From Burkholderiales bacterium (lineage in GTDB: Bacteria; Pseudomonadota; Gammaproteobacteria; Burkholderiales; Burkholderiaceae_C), in assembly GCA_018969975.1 (NCBI GenBank), contig JAGWXI010000006.1, forward strand, positions 1 to 60,756: a stretch of 60,756 nt of DNA. Reading direction: 5' to 3'. The notes beneath the pieces were generated by a model. The model was not told the DNA's origin and made no database searches. It saw only the letters and a list, made by a program, of their open reading frames with translations. Numbering within the stretch: position 1 is the stretch's first letter; every line of letters starts with the position of its first letter. Positions 27,757-36,627 of the stretch are shown in pieces. The position numbers and the translations under genes were made by a program.

Positions 27757-28194
27757 ATGTTTAAGACATTATTATTGCCAACAGACGGTACCGACTTATC
27801 CAATAAATCTATTGATAAAGCTGTAATTTTTGCGGCTGAAATCAATGCAAAAATAATCGGCATCACCGTAACCGAGCCTTTTCATTACATCAGTATTGAC
27901 TCAATTTCTATTTCTGACACACCAGAAACATATGCCTCTGAAATGGCCAAAACAGCGAACGAAAGATTGGCGCATATTGCAAAACGCTGTAGTGAATTAG
28001 AGGTGAGTTGTGAAACAGTGCATTGCGAAGCGAGCCACCCCTACAGCGCCATTGTTGCTACTGCTGAAGAACACAATTGCGATTTGATTTTCATGGCTTC
28101 CCATGGTCGCAGTGGACTGAGCGCATTGCTAGTAGGAAGCGAAGTCAGTAAGGTACTTACACACACAAACATTCCTGTCTTGGTCTATCGGTAA
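27757..28194 (+). CDS. Universal stress protein UspA family
   Basis: A 145-residue single-domain Usp. The family start LLPTDGTDLSNKSIDKA and the ATP-binding pattern GRSGLSALLVGSEVSKVL (G-x2-G-x8-GS) are present. ATG 27757 follows TAGGA; an upstream in-frame TTG at 27718 is unlikely. The 233-nt gap upstream holds a good -35 TTGACA (27604-27609) but only a weak -10 (TAGCGT) 17 bp on, and otherwise nothing I recognise. Usp genes are often induced under anaerobiosis, which fits the nitrate block that follows. It is convergent with the nitronate monooxygenase. Confidence 0.88.
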   Translation: MFKTLLLPTDGTDLSNKSIDKAVIFAAEINAKIIGITVTEPFHYISIDSISISDTPETYASEMAKTANERLAHIAKRCSELEVSCETVHCEASHPYSAIVATAEEHNCDLIFMASHGRSGLSALLVGSEVSKVLTHTNIPVLVYR

Positions 28195-28199
28195 GATTT

Positions 28200-29549
28200 T
28201 CATAATTCATTGGGTGCAAAAGAGCTATGAAGTGGACATAGGTCGTCATCAAAGCATTGGTGATCTTGGATGCATTTTTCGAAGCCTTGTTCTAGATGGA
28301 CGCATGCACCCCTCGTTGGACAAAAATTATTTACCTCAGAAGATTGAATTTCGGTATTACTTGCAACTGGGGTAAGCAAGAATCTGATCAGGTCTGATAC
28401 TTTTTTAATTTCCGCCCCAAACGGAAGTACACCTGCACCTCTGAAAAAGAGCCCACGTTTCAAATCGCCTTCTAGTGCGTGCCCCAGTTGTTGATCAATG
28501 CAAAATTGACCAATGGTTGCGTCTCCATCTCGTAAACCGCAATGTGTAAGACAATCAAAAGACATGTTGCATTTCAATTTTTTATGTGCTCTTTCTTGTA
28601 GCACCGGCAGTATGCGCAGATACTTATCTAACCATGGGGTTCGGACTGCACGAGCTGGTAGTCCAGCGACACTGACGAATTCAACAATATCCTGTGGTTT
28701 CGCTTGAGCCAAAACTTCTTTGAAGACCTGTGGGGCATCACACTCTTGTGTTACTGCAAATGCCGTGCCTAGTTGAACACCGCTTGCTCCGAGCCTCTGA
28801 AGACGTAATATCTCTGCGTGGCTATTTATGCCACCAGCAGCTATAAGTGGTATTTCATTTTCAATTCCCGAGGTTTTAAAAAATTCAAGGATTTGCCCTA
28901 TGGCTATTTCAAACTCAAATCGTGAATCACCTAGATCCGCTAACCTAGCTGCCCCCAAATGGCCCCCAGCTAATCTGGGATTTTCAATGATGATGGCATC
29001 AGGTAGACGTCCTTTCTTCTCCCATTTCCGAACAAGTAGTTGGACGCCACGTGCATCAGAAAGAATGGGTATCAATGCTATGTCTGGATGATCCTTTGTT
29101 AACTCTGGAAGATCAAGTGGCAGGCCCGCTCCAACAACCAAGGCATTTGCTCCGCTTTTGATAGATTGTTGGATGTAGCCTTCATAAGCACTTAGCGCCT
29201 TCATAATATTTACGGCTATCCAACCTTGGCCATTGGAATTTAATTTGGCAGTTTTTATCTCGCGATCAAGTGCTTCTAGATTTGCGGCATCAATCAGGGA
29301 GCGGGCATCAGGCTCCTTATCTAAATGACCTGTTTTCTTCATCAAATCAGAATGACGTCGGCGCAAGTCAACTGAAGAAATAGTTCCCATCCCTCCTAAT
29401 TTGGCAACAGCAGATGACAGGCCAGATGCGGAAACGCATACGCCCATTCCTCCTTGAACTATTGGCAATAAAATTTGGCCCTTAATTTTGAGTGGCTTCA
29501 AACCAGCAGCTTGAGTCTGATCTAACCAATAGGTTGCGTCCTTGCGCAT
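28200..29549 (-). CDS. Nitronate monooxygenase (2-nitropropane dioxygenase family)
   Basis: FMN-dependent TIM-barrel oxidoreductase, 449 residues. Family motifs are PIVQGGMGVCVSASGLSSAV near the N-terminus, NPRLAGGHLGA in the middle and the phosphate-binding AAGGINSHAEI followed by LGASGVQLGTAF. An extended Cys-rich C-terminal third contains CNMSFDCLTHC and CIQDHQCFDDDLC, which could hold a metal or iron-sulfur site and is absent from short NMOs. It lies 27 nt after ytfE on the same strand and so is probably in the NsrR-controlled operon, suggesting a role against nitro compounds or nitrosative stress. Confidence 0.82.
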   Translation of the reverse strand: MRKDATYWLDQTQAAGLKPLKIKGQILLPIVQGGMGVCVSASGLSSAVAKLGGMGTISSVDLRRRHSDLMKKTGHLDKEPDARSLIDAANLEALDREIKTAKLNSNGQGWIAVNIMKALSAYEGYIQQSIKSGANALVVGAGLPLDLPELTKDHPDIALIPILSDARGVQLLVRKWEKKGRLPDAIIIENPRLAGGHLGAARLADLGDSRFEFEIAIGQILEFFKTSGIENEIPLIAAGGINSHAEILRLQRLGASGVQLGTAFAVTQECDAPQVFKEVLAQAKPQDIVEFVSVAGLPARAVRTPWLDKYLRILPVLQERAHKKLKCNMSFDCLTHCGLRDGDATIGQFCIDQQLGHALEGDLKRGLFFRGAGVLPFGAEIKKVSDLIRFLLTPVASNTEIQSSEVNNFCPTRGACVHLEQGFEKCIQDHQCFDDDLCPLHSSFAPNEL

Positions 29550-29576
29550 ATAAGTTCCTTGAACTAATAAGACTTT

Positions 29577-30269
29577 TTAATGGCTTGAAGATGCCAAAGT
29601 TTCAAACTGAGGAAAAAGAAGATTATTTTCAGTATGAATGTGTTCTATTAAATCTTCAGCCAAGCGCGCAGTTCCAGCATAAAGAGCCATCCATGTATTG
29701 CATGCGCCTTCAGGCGCTTGGTGGTTAGACGTTAAATTACTTAATTTTTCCAGCTGTGCTCCGTGATTTATATGCTCATGCCGCATCATGCCAATAGGAT
29801 GGACAAGCATTGGATTTATGCCTGCTTTTAACATTGGAAAAAGGATTTGTTCTTCTTTTTCCATGTGTGCCAACAGTTCATCTTGCATTTTTTCAAGGTG
29901 ATCTGCTAATCCTTTCGCTAGCATCGGATGCTCACGATGAACTGCTTCAACTCGACGCGCCATTCGAATCAGTTCGGGGAGTTGTTGGCGGTGAACCGCG
30001 TGGAAGCGTTTAAGAACGTAATCAATCAACTCAGCTGCTTCTAGTATTTTGGGAAGTTCGGGTGTACTTTCTAAGGCAAGAAGACTCTCAATCACATCTG
30101 ATGTGGAGATTCCTCTTGCTGCGCATGCTTCTTTAAGTGACTGATGTCCACCGCAGCAGAAATCAAGTTTTAGCTTTCTAAAAAGAGCAGTTGCGCCAGG
30201 AATTTGAACAGCCAGTGTTCCCAAGCTTTGGTCTGCATTTGCTGATGCCGTTGTCGATGTGTGAACCAT
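29577..30269 (-). CDS. ytfE: Iron-sulfur cluster repair di-iron protein (YtfE/ScdA/DnrN)
   Basis: A 230-residue RIC protein that helps repair iron-sulfur clusters damaged by nitric oxide. The N-terminal ScdA_N domain has LGTLAVQIPGATALFRKLKL and the Cys pair in DFCCGG. The C-terminal hemerythrin-like domain carries di-iron ligands in RFHAVHR, LLAHMEKEEQILFP, MRHEH and HIHTENNLLFP. It is divergent from nsrR, and two NsrR-like operators lie between them, the classical arrangement in nitrate-respiring betaproteobacteria. Confidence 0.93.
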   Translation of the reverse strand: MVHTSTTASANADQSLGTLAVQIPGATALFRKLKLDFCCGGHQSLKEACAARGISTSDVIESLLALESTPELPKILEAAELIDYVLKRFHAVHRQQLPELIRMARRVEAVHREHPMLAKGLADHLEKMQDELLAHMEKEEQILFPMLKAGINPMLVHPIGMMRHEHINHGAQLEKLSNLTSNHQAPEGACNTWMALYAGTARLAEDLIEHIHTENNLLFPQFETLASSSH

Positions 30270-30279
30270 ATTTCCCCTT

Positions 30280-30302
30280 AATATTCATATGAAATGAATC
30301 TA
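30280..30302. promoter_or_regulatory. Candidate NsrR operator, ytfE-proximal
   Basis: ATTCAT-ATGAA-ATGAAT (30283-30299) is a near-perfect palindrome with the 5-nt centre of the NsrR consensus ATGCAT-N5-ATGCAT and matching A/T flanks. It is 14 nt upstream of the ytfE start codon. Confidence 0.65.
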
Positions 30303-30311
30303 TTATAGAAT

Positions 30312-30334
30312 AAGATTCATAAAAAGTGAATATT
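30312..30334. promoter_or_regulatory. Candidate NsrR operator, nsrR-proximal
   Basis: AAGATTCAT-AAAAA-GTGAAT (30312-30331) has the same half-sites and 5-nt centre as the neighbouring site. Its centre is 32 bp away, about three helical turns, so two NsrR dimers would bind one face of the DNA. Confidence 0.6.
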
Positions 30335-30390
30335 TATAAAAATATGCTTCAAATGGATTCAAAAATAAATAAATTTGAAAAGGATTAGCA

Positions 30391-30855
30391 GTGAGATTGA
30401 CTCAAAAAACGGACTATGCATTACGCGTTTTGATGTACTGCGCAATTCAGCAGGAGAGGCAAGAGTCTTCAACAATTTCCGAAATTGCTGAATTTCATAA
30501 AATTTCCAGGAGTCATCTGATGAAGGTTGTTATGGAGCTTTCAGCTTATGGATGGCTCTCTACAACCAGGGGGCGTGGCGGTGGAATTCGATTGTTAGCA
30601 CCAGCTGGCGAAATCGTCATAGGCGAAGTTGTCCGAAAAATGGAAGATAACTTCACAATTGTGGAATGCTTTAGCGTTGAAGGTAATTTGTGCCAGATTG
30701 ATGGTCGTTGCAATTTAAAAAACGTGCTGATGCAGGGTTTAGATGCATTCATTCGTGTTTTGGATGGCGTAACCTTAAAAGACGTAGTCAACAACAGTGC
30801 AAATACAGCCCCAATGCCCATAGTATTCAAAAAAGCACCCCGGCGTTTAATTTAA
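30391..30855 (+). CDS. nsrR: NO-sensing Rrf2 family repressor NsrR
   Basis: A 154-residue Rrf2-type winged-helix regulator. The N-terminus MRLTQKTDYALRVLMYCA is diagnostic, the recognition region is FHKISRSHLMKVVMEL, and three Cys ligands for the NO-sensitive cluster follow the NsrR spacing (ECFSVEGNLCQIDGRC, near residues 91-104). In known NsrR, nitric oxide destroys the cluster and releases DNA. It is divergent from ytfE with two candidate operators between, so it probably represses both itself and ytfE. Confidence 0.92.
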   Translation: MRLTQKTDYALRVLMYCAIQQERQESSTISEIAEFHKISRSHLMKVVMELSAYGWLSTTRGRGGGIRLLAPAGEIVIGEVVRKMEDNFTIVECFSVEGNLCQIDGRCNLKNVLMQGLDAFIRVLDGVTLKDVVNNSANTAPMPIVFKKAPRRLI

Positions 30856-30881
30856 TTTTGACATTGTGGAAAGGGGCGGTC

Positions 30882-32168
30882 ATGGACTTTTCATCTTCGC
30901 CAAAAGCACAGGAATGGCAAGCACGATTAGATGTTTTTATGTGCAGGTATTTACTGCCACACAATGCCGCGTGGCACCAATCAGTGAAGGAAGGGATTTA
31001 TCCGCCTCCGTTCCTAGAGGATCTTAAATCCTTAGCAAAGGACGAGGGGTTATGGAATCTTTTCTTACCCTCTTTAAGCGGTGATCAACCTGGTACAGCT
31101 ATGAGCCATCTTGACTATGCGCCTTTGGCTGAAAGTATGGGCAGGCTACCTTGGGCGGCTGAGGTTTTTAATTGCAATGCGCCCGATAGTGGCAATATGG
31201 AACTTCTCAATCAATTTGCAAGCAGTGCTCAAAAAGAGCAATGGTTAAGTCCCCTGTTATCAGGTGAAATCCGTTCTGCATTTGCCATGTCAGAGCCAGA
31301 TGTGGCCTCTTCCGATCCAACAAATATACAAACTAGTGTGCAAATTGAAGGTGATGACTTGGTTATCCATGGACGCAAGTGGTTTATCACGGGTGCAGCA
31401 CACCCACAATGCCAATTGCTAATTGTGATGTGTCGAAATATTCCAGATCGCGCACAAGAAATCCATTACCGGCACAGCATGATTTTGGTTCCTTTAAATA
31501 CAAAGGGTGTTCACGTTGTTCGAAATATTCCTGTCATTCACCACCAATCGCCAGAGGGGCATTGCGAGATTACTTTTAAACAGGTGAGAGTACCGCGGTC
31601 CAATTTATTAGGAGCATGGGGTGAGGCCTTCCACATGGCGCAGGCACGACTTGGACCAGGGCGTATTCACCATTGCATGCGAACGATTGGGCAGTGCGAG
31701 TTGGCGCTGCAAATGGCTTTGGAGCGCGCACTTGAGAGAAAAGTATTTGGTAAATATTTGTCAGAGCAGTCCAATATCCAAGATTGGATTGCTGAGTCAA
31801 GACTAGAAATCGATCAAGCACGACTTCTCGTACTTAAAACTGCTTGGATGTTAGATAAAGGAAATTTTTCTTCAGATGAGTTGCGATCATTTATCTCTGG
31901 TATCAAAGTTGTTGCTGCTAGATTACAGACAAGGGTGGTCGATCGTGCCATGCAAATTTTTGGTGCGATGGGGTTGTCGCCAGATACGCCGCTTGCATAT
32001 TTTTGGACTTGGGGTCGCGCACTACATGTTTTGGATGGGCCCGATGAGGTACATCTCAAGATGGTTGCCAGATACGAATTTAAGAAATCAAAAGCGCAGA
32101 TCGGTCAATCTGCATCCTATTTCACAACCCCAGAACAGTTGGTCCTCCAAGCAAGGATTTCGGTTTGA
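30882..32168 (+). CDS. Acyl-CoA dehydrogenase family protein
   Basis: FAD-dependent acyl-CoA dehydrogenase, 428 residues from ATG 30882. The FAD/substrate motif FAMSEPDVASSDPTNIQ, GRKWFITGAAHPQ, and the C-terminal QIFGAMGLSPDTPLA and DGPDEVHLKMVAR are clear. The sequence is nearest to the ACAD10/11-like branch. An in-frame upstream start at 30708 would lie inside nsrR and is rejected. It follows nsrR by 26 nt and precedes nrdJ by 20 nt, an odd place for a beta-oxidation enzyme; its substrate is unknown. Confidence 0.85.
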   Translation: MDFSSSPKAQEWQARLDVFMCRYLLPHNAAWHQSVKEGIYPPPFLEDLKSLAKDEGLWNLFLPSLSGDQPGTAMSHLDYAPLAESMGRLPWAAEVFNCNAPDSGNMELLNQFASSAQKEQWLSPLLSGEIRSAFAMSEPDVASSDPTNIQTSVQIEGDDLVIHGRKWFITGAAHPQCQLLIVMCRNIPDRAQEIHYRHSMILVPLNTKGVHVVRNIPVIHHQSPEGHCEITFKQVRVPRSNLLGAWGEAFHMAQARLGPGRIHHCMRTIGQCELALQMALERALERKVFGKYLSEQSNIQDWIAESRLEIDQARLLVLKTAWMLDKGNFSSDELRSFISGIKVVAARLQTRVVDRAMQIFGAMGLSPDTPLAYFWTWGRALHVLDGPDEVHLKMVARYEFKKSKAQIGQSASYFTTPEQLVLQARISV

Positions 32169-32188
32169 CATTACAAGGTTAAAACAGT

Positions 32189-34627
32189 ATGAAACTCAGC
32201 ACTATGACAACACAGGCGATCAGTGAGGACGTCCTTAAAGAGAAGTACCTGAAAGCGGGTGAGCAATGTGTGGGTGATTTATTTGATCGTGTAGCTAAGG
32301 CGCTAGCCAGTGTTGAATTGCCTGAACTCAGAGAGGATTTCGAAAAACTTTTTCGACACAATTTAGAAATCGGTGCAATAGGTGCCGGACGAATCATGAG
32401 CGCCGCTGGCAGCGGAATCCAGGCCACCTTGATCAATTGCTTTGTGCAACCAGTCGGCGATTGTATTCAAGGCCGAGACGAAGAAGGCTACCCGGGCATC
32501 TACGAAGCGTTGCGTGAAGCTGCTGAAACCATGCGTCGTGGCGGTGGCGTAGGTTATGACTTTTCGCGCATTCGTCCCAACGGCGCAAGAGTTAAAGGAA
32601 CGGCATCCAAGGCATCAGGGCCATGCAGCTATATCAATGTATTTGATCAGTCGTGCGCTACCGTCGAGAGCGCCGGTGCAAGGCGTGGAGCGCAAATGGG
32701 TGTGTTGCGAATTGATCACCCAGATGTGATGGAATTCATTACCGCGAAAAGAACGCCCGGGCGCTGGAATAATTTCAACGTGTCAGTGGCTGTCAGTGAC
32801 GCGTTTATTCATGCTGTGATCGAGGACAAGCCTTGGGATTTGGTGCACGCAGCAAGTCCCGACAACGACTTGTTAGCCCAAGGCGCGCACCAGCGTGCGG
32901 ACGGTCATTGGGTGTATGCATCTGTTTGCGCCCGTGATCTCTGGGATTCGGTAATGCAGTCTGCCTATGACTTCGCCGAGCCTGGTGTTTTATTTCTTGA
33001 TCCAATCAACCGAGATAACAACTTACGCGCGATCGAATGCATCACCGCTACCAACCCTTGCGGAGAGCAACCATTACCTCCCTACGGTTGTTGCGATTTA
33101 GGTCCTGTGATCTTGCCGCGTTTTGTTCGCAACCCTTTTGCATTGGGTGGTGTTGCGAACTTTGATTTCGTCAGCTTTGCCGATGCTGTCAAACTACAAG
33201 TACGCGCACTCGATAACGTGCTTGACTTAACGCATTGGCCGCTACCGCAACAAAAGGACGAAGCCCAATCTAAGCGCCGTATCGGCGTTGGTTTTACGGG
33301 GCTTGGCGACACTTTGGTCATGTTGGGTTTGAGGTACAACTCAGACGATGGGCGCGCTGTTGCAAGGGGTATTGCAGAGGTAATGCGCGACGCTGCCTAC
33401 GCGGCCTCTGTTGAATTGGCAAAAGAAAAAGGTTCTTTTCCCTGTTTCGATGCTGATACTTATTTGGCCGAAGGCACATTTGCTAGTCGGTTGCCAGAAC
33501 CCATCAAACGTGACATTCGTCGCCATGGAATGCGCAACAGCCATTTGCTGTCGATTGCACCCACCGGTACAGTGAGTTTGGCATTTGCAGATAACGCATC
33601 CAACGGCATTGAACCTGCCTTTTCTTGGACGTACACCCGCAAGAAACGCGAGGTCGATGGAACCTTTTCTCAATACGACGTACAAGACCATGCATGGCGC
33701 ATTTACCGCGAATTAGGCGGCGATACAAACCAGCTTCCACCCTATTTTGTTAGCGCATTAGAAATGAATGCAAATGACCACATTGCCATGATGCAAGTGG
33801 TACAACCCTTTGTAGATACCGCCATTTCCAAAACCGTCAATGTGCCTGCCGATTACCCATATGCAGATTTCAAAGACTTATACCTCCAAGCTTGGCGCGC
33901 AGGACTCAAAGGTTTAGCAACGTACCGACCCAACGCTATTTTGGGTGCAGTACTGGAAGTTAATCCTCTAACGAAAGAGGACACTGCTACAAAATCGGAA
34001 ACTGCTAATTCAACAAACCCTATGCGAACAGTGATCGGAAGCCGACCTAAGGGATCGCTCGATGCGGTTGCTGAGAAGATTGAATATTGGACCTACGAGG
34101 GACAAAAAACGCTATACCTTATTGTTTCCTTTTTACCTGTGCCGCGAGCAGATGGTTCGGGATTGGTAGATCGTGCGATTGAATTTTTTATGCCAGTAGG
34201 GCAGAGCGGTGAATCGCAGCAATGGATAACCTCCAGCATGCGCTTACTTTCCTTGGCTGCTCGGGGTGGATTTTTAGAACGGGCTTTAAGTGATATGCGA
34301 AAAGTGGCTTGGGATCGAGGCCCTGTTCGCCACGGATTTAAGACCAAAGAGGATGGTACGCAGGTGCCTCTATGGCATGACTCAGAAGTAGGTGCCATTG
34401 CCTTCGCTATTCAAAATATCCTTCAGCAGCGTGCGCTGAGAAACAATCATGGCCTTGACGCCAATCCATTAAACGCTGATTCGCTCCGGTTCTCAACGCC
34501 TAGCTCCAACCCAACCTTAGGCGCCATGGCGGGCAAAAAATGCCCTGAATGCGGTGCCCATGCCATGATACGCAAGGATGGTTGCGACTATTGCACCGAG
34601 TGTGGACATGTGGGTGCTTGCGGTTAA
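32189..34627 (+). CDS. nrdJ: Adenosylcobalamin-dependent ribonucleotide reductase (class II)
   Basis: Reduces ribonucleotides to deoxyribonucleotides with a B12-generated thiyl radical, independent of oxygen; 812 residues. Family features are RIMSAAGSGIQATLINCFVQ (in part), GGGVGYDFSRIRPNGARVKG, SCATVESAGARRGAQMGVLR, NPCGEQPLPPYGCCDLG with the active-site Cys, and SIAPTGTVSLAFADNASNGI. The C-terminus carries a zinc-ribbon CPECGAHAMIRKDGCDYCTE plus terminal Cys, as in class II enzymes with thioredoxin-linked tails. The start may be ATG 32189 or ATG 32204 (MTTQAISED). Its place beside nar genes fits DNA synthesis during anaerobic growth. Confidence 0.93.
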   Translation: MKLSTMTTQAISEDVLKEKYLKAGEQCVGDLFDRVAKALASVELPELREDFEKLFRHNLEIGAIGAGRIMSAAGSGIQATLINCFVQPVGDCIQGRDEEGYPGIYEALREAAETMRRGGGVGYDFSRIRPNGARVKGTASKASGPCSYINVFDQSCATVESAGARRGAQMGVLRIDHPDVMEFITAKRTPGRWNNFNVSVAVSDAFIHAVIEDKPWDLVHAASPDNDLLAQGAHQRADGHWVYASVCARDLWDSVMQSAYDFAEPGVLFLDPINRDNNLRAIECITATNPCGEQPLPPYGCCDLGPVILPRFVRNPFALGGVANFDFVSFADAVKLQVRALDNVLDLTHWPLPQQKDEAQSKRRIGVGFTGLGDTLVMLGLRYNSDDGRAVARGIAEVMRDAAYAASVELAKEKGSFPCFDADTYLAEGTFASRLPEPIKRDIRRHGMRNSHLLSIAPTGTVSLAFADNASNGIEPAFSWTYTRKKREVDGTFSQYDVQDHAWRIYRELGGDTNQLPPYFVSALEMNANDHIAMMQVVQPFVDTAISKTVNVPADYPYADFKDLYLQAWRAGLKGLATYRPNAILGAVLEVNPLTKEDTATKSETANSTNPMRTVIGSRPKGSLDAVAEKIEYWTYEGQKTLYLIVSFLPVPRADGSGLVDRAIEFFMPVGQSGESQQWITSSMRLLSLAARGGFLERALSDMRKVAWDRGPVRHGFKTKEDGTQVPLWHDSEVGAIAFAIQNILQQRALRNNHGLDANPLNADSLRFSTPSSNPTLGAMAGKKCPECGAHAMIRKDGCDYCTECGHVGACG

Positions 34628-34657
34628 CCACTATGTATTGCAAAAACCAAATCCATG

Positions 34658-34681
34658 AACATAGTTCTTTAGAACTATGTT
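34658..34681 (+). terminator. Strong hairpin between nrdJ and narX
   Basis: AACATAGTTC (34658-34667) pairs perfectly with GAACTATGTT (34672-34681) around TTTA. It begins 30 nt after the nrdJ stop, and TTTTT follows 8 nt later. It may terminate nrdJ transcription or act as a palindromic operator for narX; the U-tract is not immediate, so the terminator call is moderate. Confidence 0.4.
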
Positions 34682-34716
34682 TCAAGGCTTTTTGACAGTT
34701 TAAAGTCCATACACAC

Positions 34717-36627
34717 ATGAAAAACACAGCGTCACTTTCTACCAAACTGGTTCGAATCGGCGTGACCCTATTAATTGTTGCTCTTGTATCTATTGGACTT
34801 ACTCTTTGGGTTACTTGGCAACTCAGCGGCGGAGCAGCAGCTTTGAATGAAGCGGGACGCTTGCGCATGCAAACATGGCGGTTAACCAGTGCCGTTCAGG
34901 CTGATACGAATGAGCATGAAATTTTTGCTTTAGTCAATAAGTTTGATGAAAGCATGCGGTTGCTGAGACAGGGTGATTCAGCAAGACCACTTTTTGTACC
35001 CTGGAATGCGCATGTTGAATCGCGCTTTAACGCAGTGGAGCTGGGTTGGCTTGAACAGCGAAGCCTATTAATTTCAAGCCCTTCAACGGATCGTGTTAAT
35101 TTGGTACAAGCCTCAGAAGCATTCTTAGAAGTGATTGATCGCTTTGTTTTATCTATCGAATACCAATTAGCCTCATTAACAGCCATCCTGAATTTATTTC
35201 AATTTGTGATGATGGCTTTGGCTGTAGCCGGTGCGGTCATCATGCTCTATACCGGCTATCACTTTGTGATTCATCCGTTGAGTAAATTGCGAGATGGATT
35301 ACGAAAATTAGAGAGTGCGCAATTTACAGCGCGCGTTGAAGTCACATCAAATGATGAATTTGGTCAAGTTGCACAGGGATTTAACCGAATGGCTGCTACC
35401 CTGCAAACCTTGTACAACGATTTAGAGGCGCAAGTTGTTGCTAAAACAAACAGGATTGCTGCGCAAAAAGAGAGACTACAGGCTCTCTATGAAGTTAGTT
35501 TATTTCTTGGTAAAGCCAACACCATAAATGAGATGACAAGGGGTTTTGCACAGCAAGTTCGCGAATTGATGAAAGCTGATGCCTTAGCCATCCGTTGGAC
35601 TGGTGATGATCCAGATAAATTCCTAATTTTGAGTTCAGACAATTTTCCACTTGAAGCACTGGAAGAAGAGAAATGTCTAAGAGCTGGTGTCTGCGCGTGT
35701 GGAAATTCAGCTTTTGAAATGCGAACGCGTGTGATTCCTATCAAAAGCACTGAAATGGCGCCTCTTAGACATTGCAATAAATTGGGATACGAGACGCTGG
35801 TTTCTGTGCCCGTGAAATTGCAAAACAAGGTACTGGGAGAAATTGATCTTTTTTATCGGACAGATGTGCGACTTACCCACGAGGAACTTGAGTTAGTTGA
35901 TACCTTTTCAAGTCATCTTGCAAGTTCTGTTGAAGGCTTTCGTGCTTTGGCAATGGACCGTGAGTCTGCAATAGCTGGCGAGCGCACAATGCTTGCTAGA
36001 GAGTTGCATGATTCAATAGCCCAGTCGTTAGCATTTTTGAAAATCCAAGTCGGGCTCATAAGGTCTTCGATAGCAAAAAATGATGTCTATAAAACTAAAC
36101 ATTTTTTAAATGAACTTGATCAAGGGTTGAAAGAAAGTATTGCTGACGTCCGTGAACTTTTACTGCACTTTAGAACAAGAACACAGACGGATGATATTGA
36201 AACAGCAATCCAAGAAACACTGCAAAAATTTCAACACCAAAGTGGCATAGTTGTTGTCAAAAAAATAACCGGTGATAGCTTGCCATTAGCGCAAGATGTG
36301 CAAGTTCATGTTTTGCATGTTCTCCAAGAATCTCTTTCCAATATTCGTAAACATGCCCAAGCAAAAAATGTTGTTTTTGAAATTCATAAAGGCGATATTT
36401 GGCGTTTCATCGTCCGTGATGATGGTGTCGGTTTTGACGATATGAATGCGCGGACCCAGTTACAAGTGGGATTGAACATCATGCGGGAGCGGGCAGCAAA
36501 AATAAGTGCGGAAGTTGAAATCAAATCCCAATCAGGATTGGGCACAGTCGTGACATTATTTGTTCCAAGAAATCAAAAAAATAAAACAGATATTGATCAA
36601 TCTAAAACCCTGATGGAGAGGGTATGA
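34717..36627 (+). CDS. narX: Nitrate/nitrite sensor histidine kinase NarX
   Basis: Membrane sensor kinase of the NarX/NarQ type, 636 residues. The first membrane helix is about residues 11-33. The periplasmic P-box GRLRMQTWRL (near residue 48) binds nitrate, and the second helix is about residues 152-180. A HAMP domain follows, then a central GAF-like region with the Cys cluster CLRAGVCACG. The HisKA_3 phospho-acceptor H is in ARELHDSIAQSLAFLKIQ (near residue 430) and the ATPase has HVLQESLSNIRKHAQAK and DDGVGF. It overlaps narL by 4 nt. Confidence 0.93.
   Translation: MKNTASLSTKLVRIGVTLLIVALVSIGLTLWVTWQLSGGAAALNEAGRLRMQTWRLTSAVQADTNEHEIFALVNKFDESMRLLRQGDSARPLFVPWNAHVESRFNAVELGWLEQRSLLISSPSTDRVNLVQASEAFLEVIDRFVLSIEYQLASLTAILNLFQFVMMALAVAGAVIMLYTGYHFVIHPLSKLRDGLRKLESAQFTARVEVTSNDEFGQVAQGFNRMAATLQTLYNDLEAQVVAKTNRIAAQKERLQALYEVSLFLGKANTINEMTRGFAQQVRELMKADALAIRWTGDDPDKFLILSSDNFPLEALEEEKCLRAGVCACGNSAFEMRTRVIPIKSTEMAPLRHCNKLGYETLVSVPVKLQNKVLGEIDLFYRTDVRLTHEELELVDTFSSHLASSVEGFRALAMDRESAIAGERTMLARELHDSIAQSLAFLKIQVGLIRSSIAKNDVYKTKHFLNELDQGLKESIADVRELLLHFRTRTQTDDIETAIQETLQKFQHQSGIVVVKKITGDSLPLAQDVQVHVLHVLQESLSNIRKHAQAKNVVFEIHKGDIWRFIVRDDGVGFDDMNARTQLQVGLNIMRERAAKISAEVEIKSQSGLGTVVTLFVPRNQKNKTDIDQSKTLMERV

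Noticed and set aside
28200-29549. Enoyl-ACP reductase FabK as an alternative for the nitronate monooxygenase
   Set aside because: FabK is about 310 residues without the long Cys-rich tail, and the gene is not near fatty-acid synthesis genes.
30708-30881. Upstream extension of the acyl-CoA dehydrogenase
   Set aside because: It would overlap the nsrR coding end by about 150 nt and adds low-complexity sequence not seen in the family; ATG 30882 matches the expected start.
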